A stretch of DNA of 64,000 bases, from the NCBI GenBank assembly GCA_028288705.1, contig JAQBNH010000003.1, positions 1 through 64,000 on the forward strand, written 5' to 3'. Positions 17,777 to 27,143 of this stretch are shown piece after piece. The notes below the pieces were generated by a model. It searched no databases, was not told the origin of the DNA, and saw nothing but the letters and a program-made list of their open reading frames with translations. Within the stretch, counting starts at the first letter, position 1. Each line of letters starts with the position of its first letter. Origin of the DNA: Ferruginibacter sp. GTDB taxonomy: Bacteria; Bacteroidota; Bacteroidia; Chitinophagales; Chitinophagaceae. A program made the position numbers and the translations under genes.

Positions 17777-20700
17777 TTAAAAGTTAACCTGGGCACCCGC
17801 TGTAATCATACGCAGCGGTGGTAAGGAAGTTAGAGCCTGGCTTTCCGGGTCATGACCATTGTATTTACTAATCGTCAGGATATTTTGCATTTGTAAGAAA
17901 AGCGACCAGGACTGTGCTTTCATCTTTTTCAACCAGCACTGTGGAAGATTATAAGAGAAAGCTATATTTTTTAAGCGTATATAGGAGGCGTTTGTAAGAA
18001 TCGCATCGGAAGAATACATATTAAACGTCGCCTTATAAGCCGCGCTAGTAACGTCTGAGGTATAACGCTGGTAGCTAGAACGATCGCCGGGCCGCTGCCA
18101 ACGCTGCAGCACAGCCGTTGGCTGGTTAAACAATTCTCCAAGTGGTATCCCGTTGGCGAAAACTGCATCGCGTCCATTTTGATTTCGGAATTCAAACAGG
18201 AAGTTCAGTTGGAAATTTTTATAACGAAAAGCATTGGAGAAACCACCATAATATTTCGGGTCTGTCGTGCCTGTATAACCATAATCTGCATTGTCAATCT
18301 GCCCATCTTTATTTTTATCTTCAAACTGGTAAATGCCTGTCTGCGGATCCACTCCCAGGTAATGTAACCCGAGGTTTGCATTCAATGGTTTACCAATTAT
18401 AAAACTCGCCGCGTAACTGCTGCTTGCCAAACCCGGGAATGCCTGCAAAATATTTTTGTTTGCCGAAATATTAAAGCTGCTTGTCCAGGTGAAATTTTTG
18501 TGCTGCACGATGTCCGCCGCCAGGGAAAATTCAATACCCTTGTTGAGAACAGAGCCCGGAAAGTTCAGGAGTATATCGTTAAAACCCGTCTGGCCCGGTA
18601 GATTATAACGAATGATCTGGTTATCGCTTTTGTTTTTATAGCAGTTAAGGTTCAACGTTAGCCTGTCCTTGAAAAAGCCTAGTTCAAATGCAAGTTCTGT
18701 TTTTTTGTTTCGTTCCCAGCTATAATCAGAATTGAGCAGGCGGGAGGGTACCAGGCCGGCCTGTCCGTCGTAAGTGTAAACCGTTGCACGGTAGGTGTCC
18801 AGGTATTGATAATTACCGATCTGGTCATTGCCTGTAACCCCGTAACTTCCCCGGAGTTTGCCAAAACTGAGAAAGGGCAATGCATTTTTTATCAGCGTTT
18901 CTTTTGAAAAGATCCAGCCTGCGCCGATTGCGGCAAAATTGGCAAAGCGATTGTCAGGCCCAAAGCGTGACGAGCCATCGCGCCTGCCTGTCATATTCAA
19001 CAGGTATCTGCCATCGAGGTCAATGCCCAAACGAGCGAAGATTGCCGCATAGTTATATTGGAATTTTGATTGTGTGGCGGCAATGCTGCTGGCGGCCGCG
19101 AGAGAACTCAATAAGGCATCACTCGTATAGCCCTTTGCGGTGATCAATTTTTTCGCCGATAAGTTCTTTTGGAAACTTCCACCGAGAAGAGCCTCCAATT
19201 TGATTCTTTTTGTTATGGGAGTATGATACAGAGCTTGCGGCTCAATAATCCAGGTGCTGATAAAATTGTCTCCAAAAGCACTCGTGCCTTTCGGTGAAAA
19301 CGCGGGATCCTGCGAGATGATGGGCGACAATAGTCTTTCGTCAGCTGATAGTTTATTATATCCCCCGTTCACCTTAAATTCGACCAAGCGGAAGGGTTTA
19401 TAACTTAAACTTGCGTTTGTTGTGATGCGTGTTGTGGTAACAACCGAACTCTGCTGTAGAAGGGCAAGTCTGTTACCAAATGAATAACCTGCTTCCCGCC
19501 AGACGAAATTTCCCTGCGCATCTTTCAACGGATATCCGTTCGGCGGATGTAGGATGTATGCTGTAAGGTCCTGCGTTGGTAAAGCGTTGCGATCTTCGGC
19601 ATAAGACCCACGCACATCGAAGATTAGTTTGTTGGTTTTAGTCTTGTGAAAAAGCTTAATGTCTGCGGTAGTTTTTTTGTCGTTAAACTCGCCCGGGTAA
19701 ACGCATGTTTCTTTCCGATAGCCAGATCCTACGCTGAATTTAGTAAAATCATTTCCCCCGGAATATCTTACCTGGGCATTAAATGTTTTTGCAGTACCAC
19801 CAATGAATAATTTCTTCCAGTCGGTATATCTGGACTGATCCCAACCAAGCAGGTCAGGTGCATTGCTGAGGGTTGGCACAATGCCGTCATTTTTAAATGC
19901 CTCCCGGCGCATCTCCAGGTATTGTTGGGTATTCATCAATGGCATGGTTCGGGCTACTTTGCCCCAGCCATTGCTAATCGTGAGCGAGAGGGCATCCTTC
20001 CCGGATTTATTTTTTTTCGTTGTGATCAGGATCACGCCGTTGGCGCCGCGGGACCCATAGATTGCCGTGGCGTCTGCATCTTTTAGAATTTCGATGCTTT
20101 CGATATCATTGGGATCGATGGAATTAAACGGGCTGTTGGCCAGCATACCATTCAATTGCGTGAGCGCATCATTATCGGATAAAAAAGGAACGCCATCGAT
20201 AACGTAGAGCGGGCTGTTGCCATTTTGTATGGAGTTTTGTCCGCGAATCAAAGCTTTAAAACGCGAGCCCGGCAAGCCATTGTTCTGCGTGATGAGCAGG
20301 CCGGGTACCATTCCCTCGAGCCCGAGGATCGGGTTGGAGATGGGCTGGTTGGTAATCTCTTTCCCGGTAACTTTTACAACGCTGCCGGTGTTCAGTTTTT
20401 TCGAGCTGGTATAGTACCCTTTCACCACGGTCTCTTCCAGGCTGTTAACAGCAGCGCGTAGCCGCAGTGAAAAATAGCGCTGTGCTTTTACGCGTACCTC
20501 CTCCGAATAGAAACCGATGCTGCTGATGCTAAGCAGGTCATTTTCCCGGATGTCGGTGAGCGTAAAGTCACCCTGGCTATTACTGGCCACAGCCCGGTTA
20601 GACTGTTTGGCATGTACCGTTACCCCGGCAAGCGGTTCGCCGTCTTCATCGCTGATATGGCCGCGTATGTCAATCAGGGTATCAGGATTGTTCATGGCAA

Positions 20701-21049
20701 TGGTAGCTTGCTTCCGTGTTTGCACGACGATATAAGTCGCATCCATTGTAAACGAAACCGGCTGGTTCTTGAATGCAATGTTAAGCGCGTCTTTCAGCGG
20801 CAGGCTCTGTACATTTAGGCTCACAGGTACAGTGTTTGTTAACTGGTCACGGGTGTAAAGAAACGCGTAACCTGTCTGTTTTTTTACTTCTTTAAAAACG
20901 GTTTCGAGCGGGGCGTTTTGGATGTGGAGCGTGATGGTTTGGCCATAACCTTTTGCGGCGGCCTGCAGGCAGGAGAGGACCGTAAAAAGGAAAAGCAACT
21001 TCATAACGCGCAGGATGGGTACCCGGTTGGGGGCAATGAATAATTGCAT
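17777..21049 (-). CDS. SusC/RagA TonB-dependent transporter with STN domain
   Basis: The 1090-aa protein has a signal peptide (about 15-36) and a secretin/TonB N-terminal (STN) domain at about 45-105. A carboxypeptidase-like regulatory domain lies at about 128-205, and a TonB plug includes the VKGYYTSS region and LYVIDGVPFL. A C-terminal beta barrel ends in GAQVNF. The STN domain is what contacts FecR-type anti-sigma factors, and both FecR and an ECF sigma factor lie immediately upstream. It imports a ligand with SusD using TonB energy and signals its presence inward. Length is typical for the STN-bearing subclass. Confidence 0.95.
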   Translation of the reverse strand: MQLFIAPNRVPILRVMKLLFLFTVLSCLQAAAKGYGQTITLHIQNAPLETVFKEVKKQTGYAFLYTRDQLTNTVPVSLNVQSLPLKDALNIAFKNQPVSFTMDATYIVVQTRKQATIAMNNPDTLIDIRGHISDEDGEPLAGVTVHAKQSNRAVASNSQGDFTLTDIRENDLLSISSIGFYSEEVRVKAQRYFSLRLRAAVNSLEETVVKGYYTSSKKLNTGSVVKVTGKEITNQPISNPILGLEGMVPGLLITQNNGLPGSRFKALIRGQNSIQNGNSPLYVIDGVPFLSDNDALTQLNGMLANSPFNSIDPNDIESIEILKDADATAIYGSRGANGVILITTKKNKSGKDALSLTISNGWGKVARTMPLMNTQQYLEMRREAFKNDGIVPTLSNAPDLLGWDQSRYTDWKKLFIGGTAKTFNAQVRYSGGNDFTKFSVGSGYRKETCVYPGEFNDKKTTADIKLFHKTKTNKLIFDVRGSYAEDRNALPTQDLTAYILHPPNGYPLKDAQGNFVWREAGYSFGNRLALLQQSSVVTTTRITTNASLSYKPFRLVEFKVNGGYNKLSADERLLSPIISQDPAFSPKGTSAFGDNFISTWIIEPQALYHTPITKRIKLEALLGGSFQKNLSAKKLITAKGYTSDALLSSLAAASSIAATQSKFQYNYAAIFARLGIDLDGRYLLNMTGRRDGSSRFGPDNRFANFAAIGAGWIFSKETLIKNALPFLSFGKLRGSYGVTGNDQIGNYQYLDTYRATVYTYDGQAGLVPSRLLNSDYSWERNKKTELAFELGFFKDRLTLNLNCYKNKSDNQIIRYNLPGQTGFNDILLNFPGSVLNKGIEFSLAADIVQHKNFTWTSSFNISANKNILQAFPGLASSSYAASFIIGKPLNANLGLHYLGVDPQTGIYQFEDKNKDGQIDNADYGYTGTTDPKYYGGFSNAFRYKNFQLNFLFEFRNQNGRDAVFANGIPLGELFNQPTAVLQRWQRPGDRSSYQRYTSDVTSAAYKATFNMYSSDAILTNASYIRLKNIAFSYNLPQCWLKKMKAQSWSLFLQMQNILTISKYNGHDPESQALTSLPPLRMITAGAQVNF

Positions 21050-21175
21050 AAATTTGTCATGTTTGGGTTTCTTAATTGAGTTGATTACACAGTTCTAAAT
21101 AGGGTTAACCCAAACGCCGCCGGTGGTGCTCCAACACCCCCGGCTTTTATTTGCAGTTAACCCGGCGTTTAATCA

Positions 21176-22369
21176 TCAGGGTAATACATAAATGCTGTTG
21201 TTTTTAAGAGTGAAATGAACATAGCCGTTAAGTTCCAAGAGGTTTAATATTTTTTCCAGTGGTTCCGTCCTGGCAATTGTTCCATTAAATAATTGCCTGG
21301 TTTTGGAAAGATACACGACGGGCTTACCGTACCAGTGTTCGAGCTGTTGCATGATATCCTCAATGCGGCTGTCGTGAAAAACAAACAGCCCTTCTTTCCA
21401 GCCGGTAATCGCTTCTTCATTAGCTATAGCCGTTTTGCGGACCTGCCTGTTGTCAATAGTACCCATCATGCCGGGCTGCAATGACGCTTCCCCGCCAGCA
21501 GTTGTGATGTGAACAGCTCCTTCCAGTAGCGCGACGGTAGCAGTCGCTTCTGCAGCATAAGCCTGCACATTAAAATGGGTACCCGTTACCGTTACCAGGC
21601 TGCTATCAGGTAGTGCCACCCGAAAAGGAAGTGCCTTGTTTTTGGCAACTTCAAAATAAATTTCCCCTGTTACGCTAACGGTTCGATCAACGCCGGAAAA
21701 GGAAGGAGGGAAGCGGATGCTGCTGGCGGCATTGAGCCAGGCGATCGTTCCATCCGGGAGACGAAGCTTAAATTGCTCTCCCACCGGCGTGGCCAGTGTA
21801 TGCAACGTGCCGGTATTGACGTTGTTGTTTCCATACACCAGTGCCCCGTCAGCGGTCTTCGTGATGAGCGTACCCGGCATGAGTGCCAGGCCGCCGGTTT
21901 TAACATCGGACAAATTAATTGACTGGTCCCCGATTGTAAGCGTCGTGTGTTTGTTACTACCAGCCAAACGGGTACTAGCCTGACTGGATTCACCCGGCTT
22001 GTTTTTTGAACCGCTATGATAATAATAGTTGATCATAAATCCAAGTAAACCCAGGAGACATGCAGCCGCGACCCAATAAACTGGTTGCTTTTTTCGTGGC
22101 GACCGCACGAGTTTAGTCTTGGCTAACAATTGATCCAGCGACTGTTTTGCCTGGATATTATCCATCCAGGCCAGGTTGGCTTCCAGGTTATCTTCGTTCG
22201 TGAGGTCTTCGAAGAGCAGCATATTGTGATCGCTGTCATTTACCCATACATCCAGCTCATCATGTTCCGCTTCCGTCAGTGACTGGCGGATAAAGCCTGC
22301 GATGAGGAAAGCTATACGAAAGGGATCGGGCTGCAAATTGGTATGCCTGTTTTCATTCATGAGATTCAT
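21176..22369 (-). CDS. FecR-family anti-sigma factor
   Basis: This 397-aa protein has an N-terminal cytoplasmic sigma-binding region. One TM helix follows at about 96-116 and a FecR domain at about 180-285 (QFKLRLPDGTIAWLNAASSIRFP is diagnostic). A DUF4974 domain forms the C-terminus, where EDIMQQLEHWYGKPV and FNGTI are visible. It keeps the ECF sigma factor inactive until the SusC STN domain signals ligand binding. An alternative start three codons downstream is possible. It is separated from SusC by 126 bp, where the sigma-dependent promoter should lie. Confidence 0.93.
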   Translation of the reverse strand: MNLMNENRHTNLQPDPFRIAFLIAGFIRQSLTEAEHDELDVWVNDSDHNMLLFEDLTNEDNLEANLAWMDNIQAKQSLDQLLAKTKLVRSPRKKQPVYWVAAACLLGLLGFMINYYYHSGSKNKPGESSQASTRLAGSNKHTTLTIGDQSINLSDVKTGGLALMPGTLITKTADGALVYGNNNVNTGTLHTLATPVGEQFKLRLPDGTIAWLNAASSIRFPPSFSGVDRTVSVTGEIYFEVAKNKALPFRVALPDSSLVTVTGTHFNVQAYAAEATATVALLEGAVHITTAGGEASLQPGMMGTIDNRQVRKTAIANEEAITGWKEGLFVFHDSRIEDIMQQLEHWYGKPVVYLSKTRQLFNGTIARTEPLEKILNLLELNGYVHFTLKNNSIYVLP

Positions 22370-22413
22370 TTAAAACCTGCTTTGAATAAGAAGGGACGGA
22401 ACGGGGAAAAGGA

Positions 22414-23001
22414 CTACAAAAAAGGTAAGAATATTTTTGCGAAAATCCAAAGGCTGGAAATAGAGCGGACTGTTATTATACGATGTAAGTTTTTAAGTGC
22501 CCGTGATTTCTGCGTTTTGATAGTGCTTGGATGGAGGTTTAATTCACGGGAGATCTGGCCGGTTGTTTTGCCCTCTATATACTGCATAATAACCACTTTC
22601 CGGCATGAGGGGGACAGGTCTTGCAAAGCTGTATGGACAAGCCGGTAAACTTCGGTGCGCACCATGGCGTCATAGGCAGTATCCAATTCAATAGATTGTG
22701 GCAAAATGCCGCTAAAACCTGCTCTTTTCTTTTCGGCAACAGCTGCTCTTACACTATCCCTGTGCACAATGCGATACAGGTAGGCTTTGATACCGGCGGG
22801 TTGGTTTAATTTGCTGCGCATTCTCCAGGCTTTCAGCAATGCATCAGAAGCTAATTCTTCCGCCAGTGGCCTGCTACGGGTAACCTGGAACGCATAATGA
22901 GCGAGCGCTATATAAAGCTGCTTATGAAAAAATGCCAATGCCTTTTCATCGCCAGCCTGGAAAGCTTTGGCCATGTCCATATCGCTGTAAGTCTGTTTCA
23001 C
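22414..23001 (-). CDS. ECF sigma-70 factor, FecI type
   Basis: This 195-aa sigma factor has region 2 at about 22-90 (LAEELASDALLKAWRM) and region 4 at about 120-172 (LSPSCRKVVIMQYIEGKTTG, then LNLHPSTIKTQKSRALKNL). It pairs with the FecR protein 44 bp downstream. It probably transcribes the SusC operon once released. The upstream 320 bp are shared with a divergent small gene and hold a row of TGTAC motifs nearer to that gene. Confidence 0.93.
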   Translation of the reverse strand: MKQTYSDMDMAKAFQAGDEKALAFFHKQLYIALAHYAFQVTRSRPLAEELASDALLKAWRMRSKLNQPAGIKAYLYRIVHRDSVRAAVAEKKRAGFSGILPQSIELDTAYDAMVRTEVYRLVHTALQDLSPSCRKVVIMQYIEGKTTGQISRELNLHPSTIKTQKSRALKNLHRIITVRSISSLWIFAKIFLPFL

Positions 23002-23203
23002 ACATCAAGCAAGTTGATATTTTTAAATCTTGTCTGTGAGTCCCACGTTTCAATTATTGGATAAGAATTTATGTCACTTCTGTCTTTATGGATCTTATCT
23101 ATCATTACCTGTTATACGGTTAATTCAGGTTGTACTTCCTGGGGAGCCGGTTTCCGTACATCACGGAGAAGGATAGAAATTGACTCCCGCCTGAACAGTA
23201 AGA

Positions 23204-23304
23204 TTGTACGATAAAGGTAATCCATTGTACAAATATGTACAATAGTGTACAAATAAAATAGATAAATGAACGAACAATGGGTATTTAGTTGTACGGTTCT
23301 GTAC
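23204..23304. promoter_or_regulatory. Phased TGTAC repeats, candidate operator
   Basis: TGTAC occurs with its first T at 23205, 23226, 23236, 23246, 23290 and 23300. The three central copies form exact 10-bp direct repeats (nTGTACAAnn), and the two last are also 10 bp apart; the other gaps are 21 and 44 bp. Such helical phasing suggests one protein binding a single face of the DNA. The cluster ends 17 bp before the gene at 23321 and lies 200-300 bp upstream of the sigma factor gene. Autoregulation by the product of 23321 is the simplest reading. Confidence 0.55.
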
Positions 23305-23320
23305 TTTTCTTTATGGTATC

Positions 23321-23698
23321 TTGAAAAATAATAAAAATAAAAAGCACAGGGGTGAAATTTTGAAGCTCGCGGCACAGACTTCCGGCATGACGGTGGATGC
23401 CATTGTTAAGCGAATGAAGTACAATTCACGGAATACTTTTTATAATCATGTGAAGAACCCCAATCTTTCGCTTGCGATTCTTAAAAAGTATGAGGCAGTG
23501 TTGAAATATAGTTTTGCTGATGAAATAGAAGAATTGGCAGACTTCAATTTGTCTGAACAAGACCTGGGCTATACCAGCGAACCAAAATCGAAAGATGAGG
23601 CCATCAGGCAGCGTGACTTTTATATCAAACTCTACATGGAGCTGTTGGAAGATTTCAGAAAAATTAAGGAAGAACTCGAGGGGCTAAAGAAAAAGTAA
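23321..23698 (+). CDS. Small HTH-like protein with C-terminal coiled coil
   Basis: This 125-aa protein is basic at the N-terminus. It has a helix-turn-helix-like region at about 13-50, where GMTVDAIVKRM is followed by SRNTFYNHVKNPNLSLAIL, which resembles Cro/CI-type DNA-binding folds. A charged coiled coil follows (about 95-125, KIKEELEGLKKK). The only usable start is TTG at 23321, so expression may be low. It lies directly behind the TGTAC array and is a likely binder of it. No exact family name was recognised. Confidence 0.6.
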   Translation: MKNNKNKKHRGEILKLAAQTSGMTVDAIVKRMKYNSRNTFYNHVKNPNLSLAILKKYEAVLKYSFADEIEELADFNLSEQDLGYTSEPKSKDEAIRQRDFYIKLYMELLEDFRKIKEELEGLKKK

Positions 23699-24202
23699 TT
23701 ATCCATTTAAGACTACTCAGTACCGTTCGATCAACTTCATTTGCAAAAGTTAACATTAAACAGCAGCGTCAAAAACTTCAGGGATCCGTTGTAAGTTGCG
23801 AAGACTACAACCGTGGGGTGATGACTCACGTTTCCGCTCCCTTGGTTGGTGACTCATTTACGCTGTGGAGAGAAGGATAATCCTCATGCGTGTTACACGC
23901 AGCAAGACTTTGGCGTGGTTGTTTCTGCCCTGTCGGATTAGGGGGAGACAAGGTCACAGGCTGGCAGAGGGTAAAAATAAAAAACAGTGTTTAAGTAACG
24001 ATCGAGATCGACGGGCGTTCAAATTCACTCGAGTGAGCAAACACAGCCTTTGAATTGCGAATAACTTAAGCCCAGGTTACCGGAACCCTTTTCAGGTTAA
24101 AGTGAGTTCCTGTTGCAAAACTTCACATTTCGATAATTTACATAATTCATTTGCTATTAGCCTCTTAAGATTAGCAATTGCATGAATTTTAAATTTGTTG
24201 GC
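23699..24202. other. Intergenic, no supported gene
   Basis: About 500 bp lie between the HTH-like gene and the AbiE promoter. A stretch at about 23735-23880 is open in one frame (ending GDSFTLWREG) but has no start codon or family match, and may be a decayed gene. No hairpin was recognised. Confidence 0.35.
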
Positions 24203-24233
24203 TTGCATTTAACCTTTGCATGTAGTATATTTG
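24203..24233 (+). promoter_or_regulatory. Bacteroidota-type promoter of the AbiE pair
   Basis: TTG at 24203-24205, a 20-bp spacer and TATATTTG at 24226-24233 match the -33/-7 consensus (TTG, N19-21, TAnnTTTG). Only six bases separate the -7 box from the ATG at 24240, so the message should have almost no leader. Confidence 0.55.
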
Positions 24234-24239
24234 ACCTTA

Positions 24240-24830
24240 ATGAATAAGTTGACCACACTTAAACAACATTTGAAGCCAGGCAAAGTGTACCGCAGGGCTG
24301 AACTATCGCAATGGTCCAATGCTGTAGATCGTCATTTAGCCCAACTGGTGGAAGAGGGCAGTATAAAAAAACTTTCTCCTGGATTATATTACGTCCCCCG
24401 GCAGACTGTATTCGGTGCTGCTCCTCCTGATGAAAAAGAATTAGTTCGCAGTTTCCTGAAAGATGACGAATTCCTGCTTACAACCCCTAATGCCTATAAC
24501 AGTTTAGGTGTTGGTACAACACAATTATACAATAAGCGGGTGGTGTATAATCATAAGAGACATGGTATATTTAATTTGGGTGGAAGAGAATTCTATTTCC
24601 ACTCCAAACATCGTTTCCCAAAAAAGTTAAGTCCCGAATTTTTAGTAGTTGACCTTCTTAATAACCTCAACAGTCTGGCTGAAGATACGGACGAGGTTTT
24701 AAGGAAAACACTTGCTAAGGCAACATCTTTAAACCGCGGGAAATTACAACAATCCGTAATGCGCTATGGTAATTCTAAAACAAAAGCCTTACTTGCTCCA
24801 GCCTTAAAAGAAGCATTGCATGCCATCTAA
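24240..24830 (+). CDS. AbiEi-like antitoxin, DUF6088 family
   Basis: This 196-aa protein begins MNKLTTLKQHLKPG. A winged-helix N-terminal part carries YRRAELSQWSNAVDRHLAQL and IKKLSPGLYYVPR, typical of type IV antitoxins of the AbiEi kind (DUF6088). A C-terminal body follows with LLTTPNAYNSLGVGTTQLYN and LSPEFLVVDLLNNLN. In this family the winged helix represses the operon and the protein counteracts the nucleotidyltransferase toxin. It overlaps the toxin gene by 11 bp. A TTG eight codons upstream is in frame, but the ATG sits right behind the promoter and is preferred. Confidence 0.82.
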   Translation: MNKLTTLKQHLKPGKVYRRAELSQWSNAVDRHLAQLVEEGSIKKLSPGLYYVPRQTVFGAAPPDEKELVRSFLKDDEFLLTTPNAYNSLGVGTTQLYNKRVVYNHKRHGIFNLGGREFYFHSKHRFPKKLSPEFLVVDLLNNLNSLAEDTDEVLRKTLAKATSLNRGKLQQSVMRYGNSKTKALLAPALKEALHAI

Positions 24831-25773
24831 ATATGTTCACGAATTAAAAGAGTTTCCTGATTTGCTGAATATTCTGGCAATAGAAAACCGTATTGAGACT
24901 GGTCTTATCGAAAAAGACTATTGGATCATGCAAGTCTTACATGGATTAAAATCCCAAGGGTTCTCCTTTGAAATGAAAGGTGGCACGTCTCTTTCAAAAG
25001 GATACAAAATCATTCATCGATTTTCTGAAGATATCGATATTCAAATCAATCCCCCGAAAGATCTTGGCGTTATTACTGACCCTTCCAATTCCAAAAAAGA
25101 GGCCACTGAATCACGAAAGAACTATTATGATTGGCTAAGAGATACTATTAAAATTGATGGCATTATCTCAATCGAAAGAGATAGAGAGTTTGATAACGAA
25201 CGAACTTACAATAGCGGAGGAATAAGGCTTCATTACAAATCATTTGCAGATAAGGTTGACGGTTTGAAAGAAGGAATACTGCTGGAAGTCGGCTTTGACA
25301 CGGTTACACCAAACCAGCCCCTGACAATCAGTTCTTGGGCGTACGAGCGGGCAACTGCAAGCGGAGGTTTAGAGATCACAGACAATAGAGCCATTGACAT
25401 TGCTTGTTACCATCCCGGATATACGTTCGTTGAAAAACTTCAAACGATCGTTACCAAATTCAGACGGGAACAGGAAACCGGGAAGGAAAAACAAAATCTA
25501 ATGCGTCAATACTATGACGTTTACAGCCTTCTTGAGAGTTCCCTTGTACAGGATTTTATTGGAACTGATGATTATAAGAAGCATAAAGCAGCCCGTTTTG
25601 TGGGGAAAGATAAAGGTGCGGGTATAGCAGAAAATGCGGCATTTCACCTCACCGATGAAATAAGGCAACGATTCAAAGAAAGGTATGAGGGAACGAAAAA
25701 CCTCTATTATAATGGCCAGCCAGCTTTTGATAAGCTGCTGGACCGTATTCATCAAAATATCGGGCGTCTTTGA
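24820..25773 (+). CDS. AbiEii/AbiGii-type nucleotidyltransferase toxin
   Basis: This 317-aa protein shows the DNA polymerase beta-like nucleotidyltransferase motifs of the AbiEii family: EKDYW near residue 31, GGTSLSKGY at 54-62 and RFSEDIDIQI at about 67-76, whose D71 and D73 should bind the metals. Later motifs include EVGFDT and the ADDR-like segment DIACYHPGYTFVEKLQTI. AbiEii enzymes modify tRNA or other targets with nucleotides and cause growth arrest in phage-infected cells. It is encoded with its DUF6088 partner in one transcript. All key residues are present, so it is probably functional. Confidence 0.88.
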   Translation: MPSKYVHELKEFPDLLNILAIENRIETGLIEKDYWIMQVLHGLKSQGFSFEMKGGTSLSKGYKIIHRFSEDIDIQINPPKDLGVITDPSNSKKEATESRKNYYDWLRDTIKIDGIISIERDREFDNERTYNSGGIRLHYKSFADKVDGLKEGILLEVGFDTVTPNQPLTISSWAYERATASGGLEITDNRAIDIACYHPGYTFVEKLQTIVTKFRREQETGKEKQNLMRQYYDVYSLLESSLVQDFIGTDDYKKHKAARFVGKDKGAGIAENAAFHLTDEIRQRFKERYEGTKNLYYNGQPAFDKLLDRIHQNIGRL

Positions 25774-25928
25774 GATCTATTTGTCGCGAAAAATTACGGC
25801 TTGAATCGGGAGATACATAGCGGCAAGATCCACTCATATCATTACGTGTCTCCTGCTCATAAGGATAGACAAATCTGGGACCTGTGTTACGAACCAGCGC
25901 TTTGAATTTTCAATTTAAAAACAGGCAA

Positions 25929-26423
25929 ATGGCGTTTACTGTAAAAATGATTCACGGGCGGCATACCCGGTTAGAAGTATTCAACGACGGGCATTTAAAG
26001 CTGGGTGGGAAGGACGAAGATTTCGCCTTGTTTTCCTGTGGAGGAATACGTTGGGATCAAATGCGGCTGCTGGGGCAATACTGGGGTTGGATTCCCAAGG
26101 GTTGCATGTCAAGCCTGGGGAACGACGAGCCTCGTTACGATCGGCTGGACTACTCCCCATCATCCTGGAACGGCGAAAATGAATATAAAACGGTTGCCGC
26201 TGAAGATGCAAGTGCGCTTGGGAAGGCACTTGAATTGTTTTTAGAGCACAGTATTTACCTGAATGATGAGTTTTCGAAAATTAGCTGTCCCGCTAGTATC
26301 GAAAAGGGCGGTCTCGCTATGGCTAAATATGAATTGCTCGTGAAAGAACTAAGCCCCGGTCTAATCAAAAAATTTATCGAATTTGTTTTTAAGGGAGAAT
26401 TTATTTTTGTCTGGGATGATTAA
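25929..26423 (+). CDS. Unknown soluble protein
   Basis: The 164-aa frame from ATG 25929 (MAFTVKMIHGRH) has no signal peptide or TM segment. It contains a Gly/Trp-rich part (GQYWGWIPKGCMSSLGND), then a helical C-terminus ending FIFVWDD. An earlier ATG 45 bp upstream is in frame but adds a basic extension without support. It lies 155 bp behind the AbiEii gene and reads the same way. No family was recognised. Confidence 0.5.
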   Translation: MAFTVKMIHGRHTRLEVFNDGHLKLGGKDEDFALFSCGGIRWDQMRLLGQYWGWIPKGCMSSLGNDEPRYDRLDYSPSSWNGENEYKTVAAEDASALGKALELFLEHSIYLNDEFSKISCPASIEKGGLAMAKYELLVKELSPGLIKKFIEFVFKGEFIFVWDD

Positions 26424-26513
26424 CAGCAAATGCGCCTGGCTGAGCGACTCAGCACTTTTGTGATCGGCTGGTCCCCGTGCGTGTGACATACCGCAGAACT
26501 CCCAACTACTGTA

Positions 26514-26975
26514 CTAAGAATAATAATACTTCACCAAAATTATTAACGCCATTAACAGCGGCAGACCTAAATAAACCAGCCAGCTCGCTTTGGCAAGACG
26601 AACCAACTCACCGTTGTTATTTTCGCTACTTGAATAAAATCTTTCCCAGCCGAAATCGGTTTGGGTTGTTGTATCCAAAAACTTGTCTTCGATCTTTTTT
26701 ACATACTTCGCAGCGATCAGGATGTTTTTATACAATAACAACACGCTCAACCCGTACAGCAAAATGACGATGAAAGTAAACAGGCAAATCAGCAGGGAGA
26801 GGCAAAGCTGGTTTGCTGATATATTGTCTTTGTTTACGCAATTGATAAATATCCATGCTCCTGCAATCGGGGAGAAGGTGGTGGCATATCTTTCCCTAAC
26901 GCGGATCTCTTCTGATAATTTCGAGATCTCTGTATTTAGCTTATTGTATTCCAGTTTCAAATAATCGTCGTTCAT
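26514..26975 (-). CDS. Membrane protein with long cytoplasmic helices, unknown
   Basis: From ATG 26975 (MNDDYLKLEYNKL) the product is 153 aa. It has an N-terminal charged helix (about 5-30), hydrophobic segments at about 36-45, 57-80 and 132-150, and a central charged segment with KYVKKIEDKFL. An in-frame start at 27059 would add 28 residues. Its layout (helical hairpin plus several TM helices) recalls small membrane effectors near defence genes, but no family was recognised and this is inference. Confidence 0.5.
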   Translation of the reverse strand: MNDDYLKLEYNKLNTEISKLSEEIRVRERYATTFSPIAGAWIFINCVNKDNISANQLCLSLLICLFTFIVILLYGLSVLLLYKNILIAAKYVKKIEDKFLDTTTQTDFGWERFYSSSENNNGELVRLAKASWLVYLGLPLLMALIILVKYYYS

Positions 26976-27143
26976 AACGGTACTTTTTTGTCCTGTTTTT
27001 TCAAAGCGGGCGAACACATGGGGTGCCTTGCCGCACGGGGTATATGTATCTACAGGCAATTTTTTCTTACGATGAGTTGACTAACGAGATTTGCCTGATG
27101 CAATACGACAATCCCCAGGCGCATGTCGTCTTTAAAAAATAAA

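Noticed and set aside
23735..23880. Open stretch ending GDSFTLWREG
   Set aside because: No start codon upstream and no family match; kept only as a note in the intergenic entry.
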